Positions 1 through 8,624 of a DNA stretch of 64,000 nt are shown in pieces (position 1 is the first letter of the stretch; every line of letters starts with the position of its first letter). This DNA is from Candidatus Leptofilum gracile. Its GTDB lineage: Bacteria > Chloroflexota > Anaerolineae > Promineifilales > Promineifilaceae. The notes beneath the pieces are model-generated. The model worked only from the letters and a program-made list of their open reading frames with translations, searched no databases and had not been told where the DNA came from. The DNA lies in contig JADJOJ010000010.1 in the NCBI GenBank assembly GCA_016713825.1, forward strand, positions 62,001 through 126,000, given 5' to 3'. The translations under genes and the position numbers were made by a program.

Positions 1-3000
1 GCCACCGCATTCACAATGGAGGTGTGGCCCAGGTAGGTGCGCCGCGTTTGCCCTGTGGCCGTATCCCACAGCTTGGTGGTGCGGTCGGCGCTGGCGGTGG
101 CCAGCCGGCTGCCATCTTTGCTCAGCGCCACGCTGAGCACGGGGCCACCATGCCCGGAGAAAACGCGCAGCGGCGACGGGTTGCCAACTTCCCACAGACG
201 GGCGGTGCCGTCGCTGCTGGCGGTGGCCAGCCAACGGCCGTCTCCACTAAAAGCGACATCGTTTACCGCCCCCTCATGCCCCTCCAGCACCTGGATTACC
301 TCATTGGTTACCACATTCCAAATAACGGCCGTTCCATCCACAGCCCCTGCGGCCACCAAACGGCCGTCTGGGCTAAAGCTCACCTTGGTCAGACCCGCCT
401 GGTATGGCAGGCGCAGCAGCAAACTGTTGTCGATCGGGTTCCAAAAGCGCAGGATGCCATCATCGGCACTGGTGGCCAGCACGGTGCCTTCTGGGTTGAA
501 GGCGACGCCATTGACCGGGGTGGGGTGATTCATCACCGGCAGCTTGATTTCGCCGCTGTTGATCTGCCACAGGCGGGCGTTTTGGTCGTCGCTCACCGTG
601 GCCAGCAGCGTGCCGTCTGGGGCAAAGGCGACATCGTTGACCACGTTGTTGTGGTCGGTAAAGGCGATGACCTGGCTGCTGTCTTCGGTTTGCCAGATGC
701 GAGCGGTTTCGTCTGACCCTGCCGTGGCCAGGAAACGGCCGTCTTCGCTAAAGCCAATCGCCAAAATATTGCCCGTATGCCCAGACAAAATCTGCGGCGA
801 AAGCCCGGCCTGGGTGCGCCACAGGCGGGCGGTGCTGTCGCCGCTGCCGGTGACCAGCTGCGCCTTGCCAGGGTGGAAAGCCACGGCCGACACCCCGTTG
901 GTGTGGCTGGTGAGGGTGTACAGCGCCTGACCCGAGGTTGCGTCCCACATTTTCACCGTGCTGTCGCTGCTGGCGGTGGCAAAAAGCGTACCGTCGGGGC
1001 TGTAGGCCACATCTTCCAGGGCGACGGCGTGGCCGATGACTCGGAAGGCCAGGGTGGCGTCGCTGCTGTTCCAGATGGTGGCGGTGCCGTTGCTGTTGGC
1101 GGCCAGCAGTTGGCTGTCGTCTGGGCTGTAGCTGAGGGCATTAATTTGAATGGGTTGGTTGTCGGTGCCCAGCGTGGGCTCGATGGAGAAGAGAGAGGCT
1201 CCTGTGTCGGCGTTCCAGAAGATGATACGGCCGTCTGCCCCACCAGAAGTAAACCGGCTGCCCCCATGGGCAAACGCGACGGCATTGACGCTGTTGGCAT
1301 GCCCCAACAGACGCAGCTGAGAGCGCCGGTTGACGACATCCCACAGGCGCAGGGCACTGCTATCATACCCGGCCACCAGCCGCTCGCCGCTGGGGGCAAA
1401 GGCCAGGTCGTTTACGGCACCTTCTTGCCCGTTCAGCACGCTGATGAGCTGCTGGGTGGCCACGTTCCACAAAATGATAAAGCCATCTTCCCCGGCGGTG
1501 GCCAAAACGGTGCCATCGGGGCTAAAGGCGGCGGCGTTCACCGGCTGGGCATGGCCAGACAAAATGCCAATTTCTTGCCCGGTGGCCACGTCCCATAACC
1601 TGACGCTGCTATCTTGACTGGTGGTGGCCAGGAAACGGCCGTCTGGGCTAAAGGTGGCGTCGTTGATGCCTTCTGTGTGGCCAGAGAAGATGCGCTGAAG
1701 CTGCGAAGATTGCATGGCGCGGAACAGGGCATCTTCGGCCGATTCGGGGGCGGCCAGATCAAACGATTGGGTGAGGTTAACCGCTTCCAGTGAAAGCAGC
1801 AGACCTAGCTGCGGGTCGCTGTTGAGCTGGTCGGTGGCGATGCCTGCCAGTTCACGGGCAATGACCTGGCGTGACTGGTTTTCGGCTTCGCGGGCGTTGT
1901 CTTCGGCGTTGAAGACGGCCGTTACCAGTTCATTGGCGCTGTAAACGGCCGTTTCTTGCGCCGCGATCGCCTCTTGGGCGCTTTGTTCCGCAATTTCACG
2001 TTCCTGTTCGGCAACGGCTTCGGCGGTCGCCCGCAAATCGGCGTCAGCACGGGCGGCCGCCTCAGCTGCCACAGAGGTTGCCTGGCTAAATTCAGACGCT
2101 TGCCGCAAGGAAACGGCCGTTGCTTCGTTGGCCTGGGCGGTGGCGGCGTTGGCCTGGGCAATCTGGTTGTTGTTTACGGCCGTAAAAGCAAAAATCAGCA
2201 GCAAAATGATCGCCCCAATTAAAGCGGCCGTTAGCCAGCTTAGCCGCCGGGCAAAGCGAGCCTGGGCCGCCGCCTGCTGTCGCTCCAGCTGCTCTGCTTC
2301 CAGCGCTTGCTGTTCGGTGCCCCGCAGCTTCAAGCTTTCCTCAATGAAAAACCGCTCATCTCGGTTCAAAAATGATTCTCGTTCTGCCAGCCAGCCTTCG
2401 GCTTCAGCCAGCAGCGTGCCGCGCAGCAGGGCATCGCTGTCTAGCGCGCTCATGTGCCATTGGCGCAGGGCGGCCCGCAGCCGCTCTTGCCAGGCGCGGA
2501 AGGCGCGATCTTCCTCCATCCAGGCGCGCAGCTGCCCCCAGCCGCGGATCAGCGCCTCGTGCACCACTTCTACCGTTTCTTGGCCGTTGGGGGCCTGGCT
2601 GGTGACCACCAGCCGGGCATCGGCCAGCTTTTGCACCAGCTGCCAGTTGCTTTCGCCCAGCTCGCTACGGGCAGCCAGGCGGCGGGTGTCTTCGGTGCCG
2701 GCACCGGGCCGCACCATCTGGATGAAAACACGCCGGGCCTGCTGCCGTTCGGCGGCAGAAAGCAGGCTAAACTCCCGGTCGGCATAGCGAGCCAGCGCCC
2801 CTTCGACGCCGCCAATCGCGTCGTACCCGGCGTGGGTCAGGTAGCCTTCGCGTGCCTTGTCCCACAGCTCGGTGAGGGCAAATTGCAGCAGGGGCAGATT
2901 GCCAGATTCGTCGCCCACATCATCCAAAATGCGGGCGACCAGGCCGGTTTCAAACAGCAGGCCAAAGCGGCGGGCCGGGTTGGCAATGGCCTGGCTCAGC

Positions 3001-4589
3001 TCGCGCCGGGTCATGGGGCCGAGCTTGATGTCGGCATTTTGCAGGGCATCGGAAAAGGGTCGGTAGGTGAGCGCCTGGCTTAAAAAGTCGGTGCGCAGGG
3101 TGAGCACAAAGCTAAAGATGGGCAGTTCGCGGAAGGCGGCGATGTCTAGCGCCTCTAGCAGCAGGTCTAAAAAGGCACGCCGCAGCTCCTGGTCGGCGCA
3201 GAGGGTGTAAATCTCTTCAAACTGGTCAGAGACGATGAGCAGCCGTTTGGCGGGGGCGTTTTCGGCCAGAATTTGGCGCAGCAGGGGCAGTAAGGATTTT
3301 TTTGTAAAGCGTAGGGCGTCGGCGAGCTGGCTGGCGGCCTGGCGCTGTTCTGCTTCGCCCAGGCGGGGCTTTTGTTCGGCTACCAGGGCGGCGGCCAGCG
3401 CCTGAAACGGCTGCGGGCCGGGGCGGAAGGTGATGATGTGCCATTCTCGGTTGGGGCGCAGTTTGGCTACCAGCCCGGCAAAAACGACGGAGGATTTGCC
3501 GCTGCCAGAGGCGCCCACGACGGCCAGCAGTTGTTGTCTTTCGACGGTGTCTAGCAGGCGCTGGGTAAAGTTTTCGCGGCCGAAGAAGTTGGCGGCGTCG
3601 GCTTCGCCGAAGGCAAACAGGCCGCGGTAGGGACTTTGGTCTGGCATTTGAAAGGTGGGGGAGAGGTTGGGCGTGGCGGGGCCAGTGGGGGTGGAAACGG
3701 CCGTTGCCAGGGGCTGAATTTGGGCGGGTGTGTGGCGAGAAACGGCCGTGTGTCCCCATACTTTTTGCAGCGCTTCGGCGAGGGAAACGGCCGTTTGAAA
3801 CCGATCGTCGGGGTCTTTTTCTAGCGCTTTTATCACAACCTGTTCTACTTCAAGCGGAATGGCCTTGGCTGCGTCGAGGGGGGGCAGCGGTTCATCAATA
3901 TGCTTTTTGATGATTTCTAGCGGCGTATTGCCAGAGAACGGCGTGTGCCCCGTCACCAGCTCATACAAAATAACCCCCAGCGAATAAATGTCGGCCCGAT
4001 GGTCGATGGTGAGCGATTTGGCCTGTTCTGGGGCCATGTAGGTGGGCGTGCCCGCCACCACGCCCGTGAGCGTGTAGCGGGGCAGCCCCACCATGCGCAC
4101 AATGCCAAAATCGGTAAGCACCACCTCGCCATCCAGGGTAAACATCACGTTAGCCGGTTTGATATCGCGATGAATGATGCCCCGCGTGTGAGCGTAATTC
4201 AGGGCGTTAGCCAGGGCCATGATAATGTGGGTGATTTCGTCTGGGGAAAATGGTTTGCTATGAAGCAGGCGGTGATCGAGCTCAGCTTTGAGGGTTGGCC
4301 CTTCGATGTACTCCATCACCATGTAGCGGCTGTCCCCTTCGATGTCGTAGTCGAACACCTGCACAATGTTGGGGTGCCGCATGCGGGCCACGGCGGCGGC
4401 TTCACGCTCGAAACGGCCGATAAATTCATCTTCTTCGGCCAGGTAGGCGTGCAGCACTTTCAGGGCCACAAAGCGGTCCAGGTTGGCCTGATACGCTTTG
4501 TAAACGCGGGCCATGCCGCCCATGCCCAGGCGACTATAAAGTTTGTATTTGCCAAGGGTGCGTCCAGTTAGGTCAGATTGGTTGTTCAC
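1..4589 (-). CDS. Serine/threonine protein kinase - nSTAND1 ATPase - WD40 repeat protein (partial)
   Basis: The gene starts at a GTG (4589) and reads open for 1,529 codons off the window start, so its C-terminus is missing. Residues about 11-275 are a Hanks-type kinase with HRDIKPANV at His140-Asp142, a DFG motif and an APE motif. A P-loop GASGSGKS at 359-366 opens an nSTAND1-type ATPase. One transmembrane helix follows at about 784-804, then an Ala/Glu-rich stalk. From about residue 950 there are more than a dozen WD40 repeats with recurring GH and RLWD signatures. The likely role is a membrane-bound signal-sensing kinase in which the propeller senses and STAND ATP hydrolysis gates output; the ligand is unknown. 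The start lies ten residues before the kinase fold. It is divergent from the amidase gene. Confidence 0.9.
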   Translation of the reverse strand, partial: MNNQSDLTGRTLGKYKLYSRLGMGGMARVYKAYQANLDRFVALKVLHAYLAEEDEFIGRFEREAAAVARMRHPNIVQVFDYDIEGDSRYMVMEYIEGPTLKAELDHRLLHSKPFSPDEITHIIMALANALNYAHTRGIIHRDIKPANVMFTLDGEVVLTDFGIVRMVGLPRYTLTGVVAGTPTYMAPEQAKSLTIDHRADIYSLGVILYELVTGHTPFSGNTPLEIIKKHIDEPLPPLDAAKAIPLEVEQVVIKALEKDPDDRFQTAVSLAEALQKVWGHTAVSRHTPAQIQPLATAVSTPTGPATPNLSPTFQMPDQSPYRGLFAFGEADAANFFGRENFTQRLLDTVERQQLLAVVGASGSGKSSVVFAGLVAKLRPNREWHIITFRPGPQPFQALAAALVAEQKPRLGEAEQRQAASQLADALRFTKKSLLPLLRQILAENAPAKRLLIVSDQFEEIYTLCADQELRRAFLDLLLEALDIAAFRELPIFSFVLTLRTDFLSQALTYRPFSDALQNADIKLGPMTRRELSQAIANPARRFGLLFETGLVARILDDVGDESGNLPLLQFALTELWDKAREGYLTHAGYDAIGGVEGALARYADREFSLLSAAERQQARRVFIQMVRPGAGTEDTRRLAARSELGESNWQLVQKLADARLVVTSQAPNGQETVEVVHEALIRGWGQLRAWMEEDRAFRAWQERLRAALRQWHMSALDSDALLRGTLLAEAEGWLAERESFLNRDERFFIEESLKLRGTEQQALEAEQLERQQAAAQARFARRLSWLTAALIGAIILLLIFAFTAVNNNQIAQANAATAQANEATAVSLRQASEFSQATSVAAEAAARADADLRATAEAVAEQEREIAEQSAQEAIAAQETAVYSANELVTAVFNAEDNAREAENQSRQVIARELAGIATDQLNSDPQLGLLLSLEAVNLTQSFDLAAPESAEDALFRAMQSSQLQRIFSGHTEGINDATFSPDGRFLATTSQDSSVRLWDVATGQEIGILSGHAQPVNAAAFSPDGTVLATAGEDGFIILWNVATQQLISVLNGQEGAVNDLAFAPSGERLVAGYDSSALRLWDVVNRRSQLRLLGHANSVNAVAFAHGGSRFTSGGADGRIIFWNADTGASLFSIEPTLGTDNQPIQINALSYSPDDSQLLAANSNGTATIWNSSDATLAFRVIGHAVALEDVAYSPDGTLFATASSDSTVKMWDATSGQALYTLTSHTNGVSAVAFHPGKAQLVTGSGDSTARLWRTQAGLSPQILSGHTGNILAIGFSEDGRFLATAGSDETARIWQTEDSSQVIAFTDHNNVVNDVAFAPDGTLLATVSDDQNARLWQINSGEIKLPVMNHPTPVNGVAFNPEGTVLATSADDGILRFWNPIDNSLLLRLPYQAGLTKVSFSPDGRLVAAGAVDGTAVIWNVVTNEVIQVLEGHEGAVNDVAFSGDGRWLATASSDGTARLWEVGNPSPLRVFSGHGGPVLSVALSKDGSRLATASADRTTKLWDTATGQTRRTYLGHTSIVNAV

Positions 4590-4698
4590 AAGCTTGTCTT
4601 TGCACGACTCAATGTTGCGGCTACAGGGCTGTGTTTTGCTTCTGGCAAGGAACTGGCGAAAACAGCCAGTGTGGGAAGTAAAATTTGCGAACGTCTAT

Positions 4699-4750
4699 TT
4701 TGACCTTTCCCGAATGGAAGTATTATAACGAAAAATTAGATATTTGTTGA
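4699..4750. promoter_or_regulatory. Candidate divergent promoter region
   Basis: The 190-base gap between the kinase gene and the amidase gene is AT-rich in its centre. On the minus strand TATAAT (4722-4727) has a 4/6 match to TTGACA 17 bases upstream (4745-4750). On the plus strand TTGACC (4700-4705) precedes TATTAT and TTATAA. The two predicted promoters overlap, which would make the divergent genes compete. This is a consensus match only. Confidence 0.4.
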
Positions 4751-4779
4751 ATTTAGTTTTCAAGTGAGGCAAACGAGGT

Positions 4780-5562
4780 ATGAAGCTAACAATTTCTTTG
4801 GGGCAAATGAACGTGCGGTTGGGTGATCCGGCCGCAAACTGGCAAACGGTGCAGGCGATGACGGCCGAGGCCAAGCGGCGGGGGTCGGATTTGGTGGTTT
4901 TCCCTGAATTGTGGTCTACGGGGTACGATTTGGAGCATGCGGCCAGCTATGCCACGGCCACGGATGCGGGGCTGTTTGCCCAGGTGGCAGCCCTGGCCAA
5001 AGCGCAGCAGATTGGGATTTTGGGGTCTTGTTTGTCGCTGCTGGGGGAGGGGCAGTTTGGCAACACGGCCGTTTACTTTGATGAATACGGCCGTTCCCTG
5101 GGCCAATACAGCAAGCTCCACCTCTTCCGCCTGATGCAGGAGGAGCAATTTTTAACCGCTGGCGAAGCTCCCACGCTGGTTGAAGCGGAGTGGGGTAAGG
5201 CGGGGTTGACCATCTGCTACGATTTGCGCTTCCCGGAGCTGTTCCGGCGCTACGCATTGGCCGGGGCGCAGGTGGTGTTTGTGCCTGCCGAATGGCCGCA
5301 CCCGCGCCTAAACCATTGGCGCACCCTGCTGCGCGCCCGCGCCATCGAAAACCAGATGTTTGTGGTGGCCTGTAACCGCGTTGGCAACAGCAAAGGCACT
5401 GACTTCTTCGGCCACTCTTGCATTTTGGACCCGTGGGGGGAAGCGGTGATTGAGTTGGGTGAGGGGGAGATGTTGGGTACGGCCGAAATCGATATCGCCC
5501 AGGTAGACGCCGTTCGCGCCAAAATTCCCGTCTTTACCGACCGTCGGCCAGAGGTGTATTAG
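4780..5562 (+). CDS. Carbon-nitrogen hydrolase (nitrilase superfamily, omega-amidase-like)
   Basis: A 260-residue cytoplasmic hydrolase. The catalytic triad of the superfamily is visible: Glu43 in FPELW, Lys112 in SKLHLF and Cys146 in TICYDLRFPE. The length and the ICYDLRFPE motif fit the omega-amidase/Nit branch, which cleaves omega-amides such as 2-oxoglutaramate or deaminated glutathione; the exact substrate cannot be read from sequence. GAGG sits just before the ATG. The gene stands alone, divergent from the STAND kinase, and is followed by an AATCTCC hairpin. Confidence 0.9.
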   Translation: MKLTISLGQMNVRLGDPAANWQTVQAMTAEAKRRGSDLVVFPELWSTGYDLEHAASYATATDAGLFAQVAALAKAQQIGILGSCLSLLGEGQFGNTAVYFDEYGRSLGQYSKLHLFRLMQEEQFLTAGEAPTLVEAEWGKAGLTICYDLRFPELFRRYALAGAQVVFVPAEWPHPRLNHWRTLLRARAIENQMFVVACNRVGNSKGTDFFGHSCILDPWGEAVIELGEGEMLGTAEIDIAQVDAVRAKIPVFTDRRPEVY

Positions 5563-5579
5563 CCACAGACCCGGGGGAA

Positions 5580-5643
5580 TTGGAGATTGGAGACTGGAGA
5601 TTAGAGACTAAAAAAATCCCCAATCTCTAATCTCCAATCTCCT
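5580..5643. repeat. Intergenic hairpin, AATCTCC family (copy 1)
   Basis: An imperfect inverted repeat made of tandem GGAGATT / AATCTCC words separated by a short A-rich loop. It fills the gap between two convergent genes and could act as a bidirectional terminator. Related copies lie at 26752, 28183, 31001 and 37082. Confidence 0.8.
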
Positions 5644-5644
5644 G

Positions 5645-6376
5645 TTAAGAACGGCCGCGCAGACGATCCAGGAAGGAACGGCCGCTTTCACCCCCACCTT
5701 GCTGAATTTCACCCTCCAAACGGGCCAGCCGTGCTTCAGCAGACGAGGCACGGGATTGGGCGTTCATGCGGGCCTGCCGCTCTTCGCTCAGCAGCGTATC
5801 CAACTTTTGCAGGCTTTGTACCTGCACTTCCAGCGTTGCTTTTTCTCGTTCTAGCTTTACCCGCTGGGCGCGTTCTTCGGTGAGCTGGGCCGTGGCTTCC
5901 TGGGCGCGTTCGGCAATAACCTCCAGGGAGGCCAGCCGCCGCTCCAGCCCCAGCCGTATTTGGCGCTCTTCTTCCAGGGCGGCGATGGCGTGCCGCGCCT
6001 GACGAATTTCCACTTCCATGCCTGCCATTTCGCGTTCTTGCTTCAGGCGCATGTCGCGCTCTACTTTTAATTCGTCGATGGTGGTTTTGAGTTGGGTAAC
6101 GGCCGTTTCTAGCTCCACATTCCGTTTTTCCAAGGCGCGATTTTCAGCCTTGAGGGCGGCGGCATCTTCGCTGGGCGGGGCGGCCAGCGGCATGGGCATG
6201 GCGAGCTGCGGTGGCGTGGGCACGGTTTGCGGGGGGCCAAGGGGGGAGATCGGTTTGCTTTGGGCGCGAACGGCCGTTTCCTTTTCCACCTGCTTCGGAT
6301 CAAACGTTTCTACATTGCTCAGCGGATCGGCTGGGTTGTCTTGCGGGGCTGCTTTGCTGGTTCTTTTCTTAGCCAT
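5645..6376 (-). CDS. Coiled-coil protein paired with ParA-like ATPase
   Basis: A 243-residue protein with a Pro-rich low-complexity N-terminus (about 1-75) and then an almost continuous Glu/Arg/Leu/Ala-rich coiled coil (about 75-225), ending in a basic tail. I recognise no enzymatic motif. Its ATG lies inside the last codons of the ParA-like gene (8-base overlap, 6369-6376), so the two are almost certainly translated together. By analogy with ParA-type positioning systems it may be a partner or cargo adaptor of the ATPase; that role is inference. Confidence 0.8.
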   Translation of the reverse strand: MAKKRTSKAAPQDNPADPLSNVETFDPKQVEKETAVRAQSKPISPLGPPQTVPTPPQLAMPMPLAAPPSEDAAALKAENRALEKRNVELETAVTQLKTTIDELKVERDMRLKQEREMAGMEVEIRQARHAIAALEEERQIRLGLERRLASLEVIAERAQEATAQLTEERAQRVKLEREKATLEVQVQSLQKLDTLLSEERQARMNAQSRASSAEARLARLEGEIQQGGGESGRSFLDRLRGRS

Positions 6377-7277
6377 AATAAACTCTGTCTACCAACGCCT
6401 GATAGGCGATTGTTGCCGGGTTCAAAAACCGGGAATCGTATTCAAAAATGGTTTGCTGAAAGGCAGGCGCTTCGGCCACCGCCTGGCTGCGCGGGATCGG
6501 TTCGCTCACCATGTCGCCGTGCGTTTCGCGCAGCTCATCCACCATCTGCTGGTCCAAATTTTGCCGCGCCACGTTGAGCGTCGGCACGATGGTGTGAATG
6601 CGAATGTCGATGCCCCGCATTTGCGCCTCAAAAATGGAGCTGATGTGCTGCCCGGTGCCTGCCATCGAAAAATAGTCTGGCTTGACGGGCACAATGGCCG
6701 CATCGGCAAACTGGTAAACGGCCTGGGTGAAGGTGTCTAGCGCCGGGGGGCAGTCTAGAATGATGTAGGTGAAGCGCTCCAGGGCGACGGCCAGACGGTC
6801 TTCCAAAATGCGCACCAGCCCGTAATTTTTGGTGCTGGGCATGGCAAATGCCTGGGCGCGCAAGATGTCTTTGGCGTGTTCCAAATTATCAGACGCGGGC
6901 AAAATCCACAAATTGGGGCGGGGGAAGCCCTCGGCGGCGCGGTCGGCCGAGACGACGGCTTCGGTGATGTGGCGCTGTTCTAACAGCACATCGCCAATAT
7001 CGGCTTTGCCGGTGTCGATGCCCAACCCGCGGGCGCAATGGCCTTGCGGATCAAAATCGATCAGCAGGACGTGGCCCATCAGGTAGTAGGTGGTGTCTTG
7101 ATATTGGTAAAGGTTGGTGGGATCGCTGATTTTGTCTAAATCTCTGGGGTCTACGCGGCGCATCAGCTTGCGCGAGAGGCCATGCGCCAGATTGATAGCC
7201 GTGGTGGTTTTTGCTACGCCACCCTTGCGGTTGACGACGGCCAAAACTTTATCTTGCCTGCCTGTTTGTTGTGTCAT
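6369..7277 (-). CDS. ParA/MinD-type P-loop ATPase
   Basis: The deviant Walker A KGGVAKTTT lies near the N-terminus, followed by IDFDPQG and LDCPPALD, all typical of the ParA/Soj family of dynamic ATPases that position DNA or protein cargo. About 20 residues containing Arg/Asp-rich and Tyr-rich stretches are inserted before the IDFDPQG strand. I place the start at 7277 (MTQQ), about ten residues before the P-loop strand as in the family; an in-frame ATG at 7334 is possible, and neither has a strong ribosome site. No parB or parS site is seen, so a chromosome-partition role is not supported. The partner is probably the overlapping coiled-coil gene. Confidence 0.88.
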   Translation of the reverse strand: MTQQTGRQDKVLAVVNRKGGVAKTTTAINLAHGLSRKLMRRVDPRDLDKISDPTNLYQYQDTTYYLMGHVLLIDFDPQGHCARGLGIDTGKADIGDVLLEQRHITEAVVSADRAAEGFPRPNLWILPASDNLEHAKDILRAQAFAMPSTKNYGLVRILEDRLAVALERFTYIILDCPPALDTFTQAVYQFADAAIVPVKPDYFSMAGTGQHISSIFEAQMRGIDIRIHTIVPTLNVARQNLDQQMVDELRETHGDMVSEPIPRSQAVAEAPAFQQTIFEYDSRFLNPATIAYQALVDRVYYG

Positions 7278-7360
7278 GATTGCTCGAAGATGCTTATTCT
7301 CATGAATTGGGGAATTTGCTGCTGATTTTACCATATGCTTGGTGAGAGGCGAGGGGGGAA

Positions 7361-7428
7361 ATAGAAGGAAGAAGGAAGAAGTTAGAAGAAGGAAGAAGTA
7401 AGAAGGGAGGAGTAAGAAGGGAGGAGTT
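7361..7428. repeat. Purine-only tandem repeat (GAAGAAGGAAGAAG type)
   Basis: About 68 bases of nearly pure A/G on the plus strand, built from AGAAGGAAGAAGT and AAGGGAGGAGT units. It lies in the gap between the divergent ParA and crotonase genes. It has slippage-prone structure; no function is evident. Confidence 0.7.
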
Positions 7429-7444
7429 TGGGTACACTTGGGGG

Positions 7445-8221
7445 ATGAGTGCAGAAATTAACTTTTCACAACAAGATGGTATTGCGACGCTGCGGGTGAA
7501 CCGGCCGGCGGCGCGGAATGCGTTGAACTGGGTGGCTCAGGAACAGTTTGCGGCGGCGGTGCGGATGGTGGCAGGGGATACGGCCGTTCGCGTCCTCATT
7601 ATCACCGGCACGGGCAGCAGTGCATTTGTGGCGGGCGGCGATTTGAAGGAGCTAAGCCAGCATCCTGAACCAGAGGCGGCCGAGCGGCTGAACCGGGTGA
7701 TGACCCGGGCGCTGGCCCAGCTAACGCAGCTGCCCATTCCGGTTATTGCTGCTGTAAACGGAGATGCGTTTGGCGGCGGCTGCGAAATCTTGACGGCGTG
7801 CGATCTGCGTATAGCCACCAGCGAGGCCCGCTTTTGTTTTGCTCAGGTGCGCAATGCGCTGTGCACCGGTTGGGGCGGCACGGCGCGGCTGGTGGGTCTG
7901 CTGGGGCGGGCTCGGGCGCTCGATTTGCTGCTGACGGCCCGCATTTTTAATGCCCAGGAGGCGCAGCAGATGGGGTTGGTGCAGCAGGTGGTGGCGGGGG
8001 GAGAGGTGGGGTTGGCAACGGCCGTTAACCACCTGGCCCAATCGCTCAGCGCCTTGCCCCAACAGGCGCTGGCTGCCAGCAAGCGCCTCATCTACGCCGC
8101 GCCGGAAGCGATGGGGCCGCTAGAAACCAACCTGTTTGTTGATTTGTGGGCCGCCCCGGATCATTTGGAGGCGCTGGCCGCCTTCCGCGAGAAGCGCCCG
8201 CCTCGTTTTGGTATCAAATAG
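7445..8221 (+). CDS. Enoyl-CoA hydratase/isomerase family protein
   Basis: A 258-residue crotonase-fold protein. The oxyanion-hole regions are present: FVAGGDLKEL at about 62-70 and DAFGGGCEI at 107-115. Glu114, equivalent to rat hydratase Glu144, is kept. The second catalytic glutamate (rat Glu164) is replaced by Gln134 in the motif FCFAQV. Hydration of enoyl-CoA usually needs both, so this may be an isomerase, decarboxylase or specialised crotonase instead. No other beta-oxidation gene is adjacent; the acyl-CoA dehydrogenase group lies 15 kb away. Confidence 0.88.
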   Translation: MSAEINFSQQDGIATLRVNRPAARNALNWVAQEQFAAAVRMVAGDTAVRVLIITGTGSSAFVAGGDLKELSQHPEPEAAERLNRVMTRALAQLTQLPIPVIAAVNGDAFGGGCEILTACDLRIATSEARFCFAQVRNALCTGWGGTARLVGLLGRARALDLLLTARIFNAQEAQQMGLVQQVVAGGEVGLATAVNHLAQSLSALPQQALAASKRLIYAAPEAMGPLETNLFVDLWAAPDHLEALAAFREKRPPRFGIK

Positions 8222-8624
8222 AAAAGAGGTAGCGCCCAGATTTAATCCGCGTTCATCCGCGGCCTATTTTGAAGGAGACGACATGAGCGCGGGCTGAACA
8301 CCATGAATGAAAATCGTAGGTCGGATTGACAATCCGACCCACATTTACGAAGGAATCGACACCGGCTGTCGCCGACCACCATGAATGAAAACCCAACCTC
8401 CGGGAGGTTCAGTGCGTAACAGAGGCCATTTTGAAGCCTCCCGGAGGTTTATTTTCAGAGGAGCGAGGATGACCGGAAGTTGCTTTCGGCAAAGCGCCTG
8501 ATTTTGCGCTAGAATGCGTGTGTCTACGAAAAAACAGGAATGGGACACTGATTTGATTTGCACTGATGAACATTGGTTTTGTTTTTATCTGTGAAAATCT
8601 GGGTTAATCACTGTCCAAATTATT
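8222..8624. other. Non-coding gap with several palindromes
   Basis: No credible gene is seen in these 403 bases. It contains a perfect inverted repeat built on GTCGGATTGACAATCCGAC (8319-8339), and the palindrome AACCTCCGGGAGGTT (from 8395), partly repeated as CCTCCCGGAGGTTT near 8449. The phrase ACCATGAATGAAAA occurs twice (near 8300 and 8378). These are likely terminators or dispersed repeat copies. Confidence 0.6.

Noticed and set aside
24..1617. Plus-strand frames across the WD40 region
   Set aside because: Repetitive Gly/Val/Ala-rich shadows of the minus-strand WD40 repeats.
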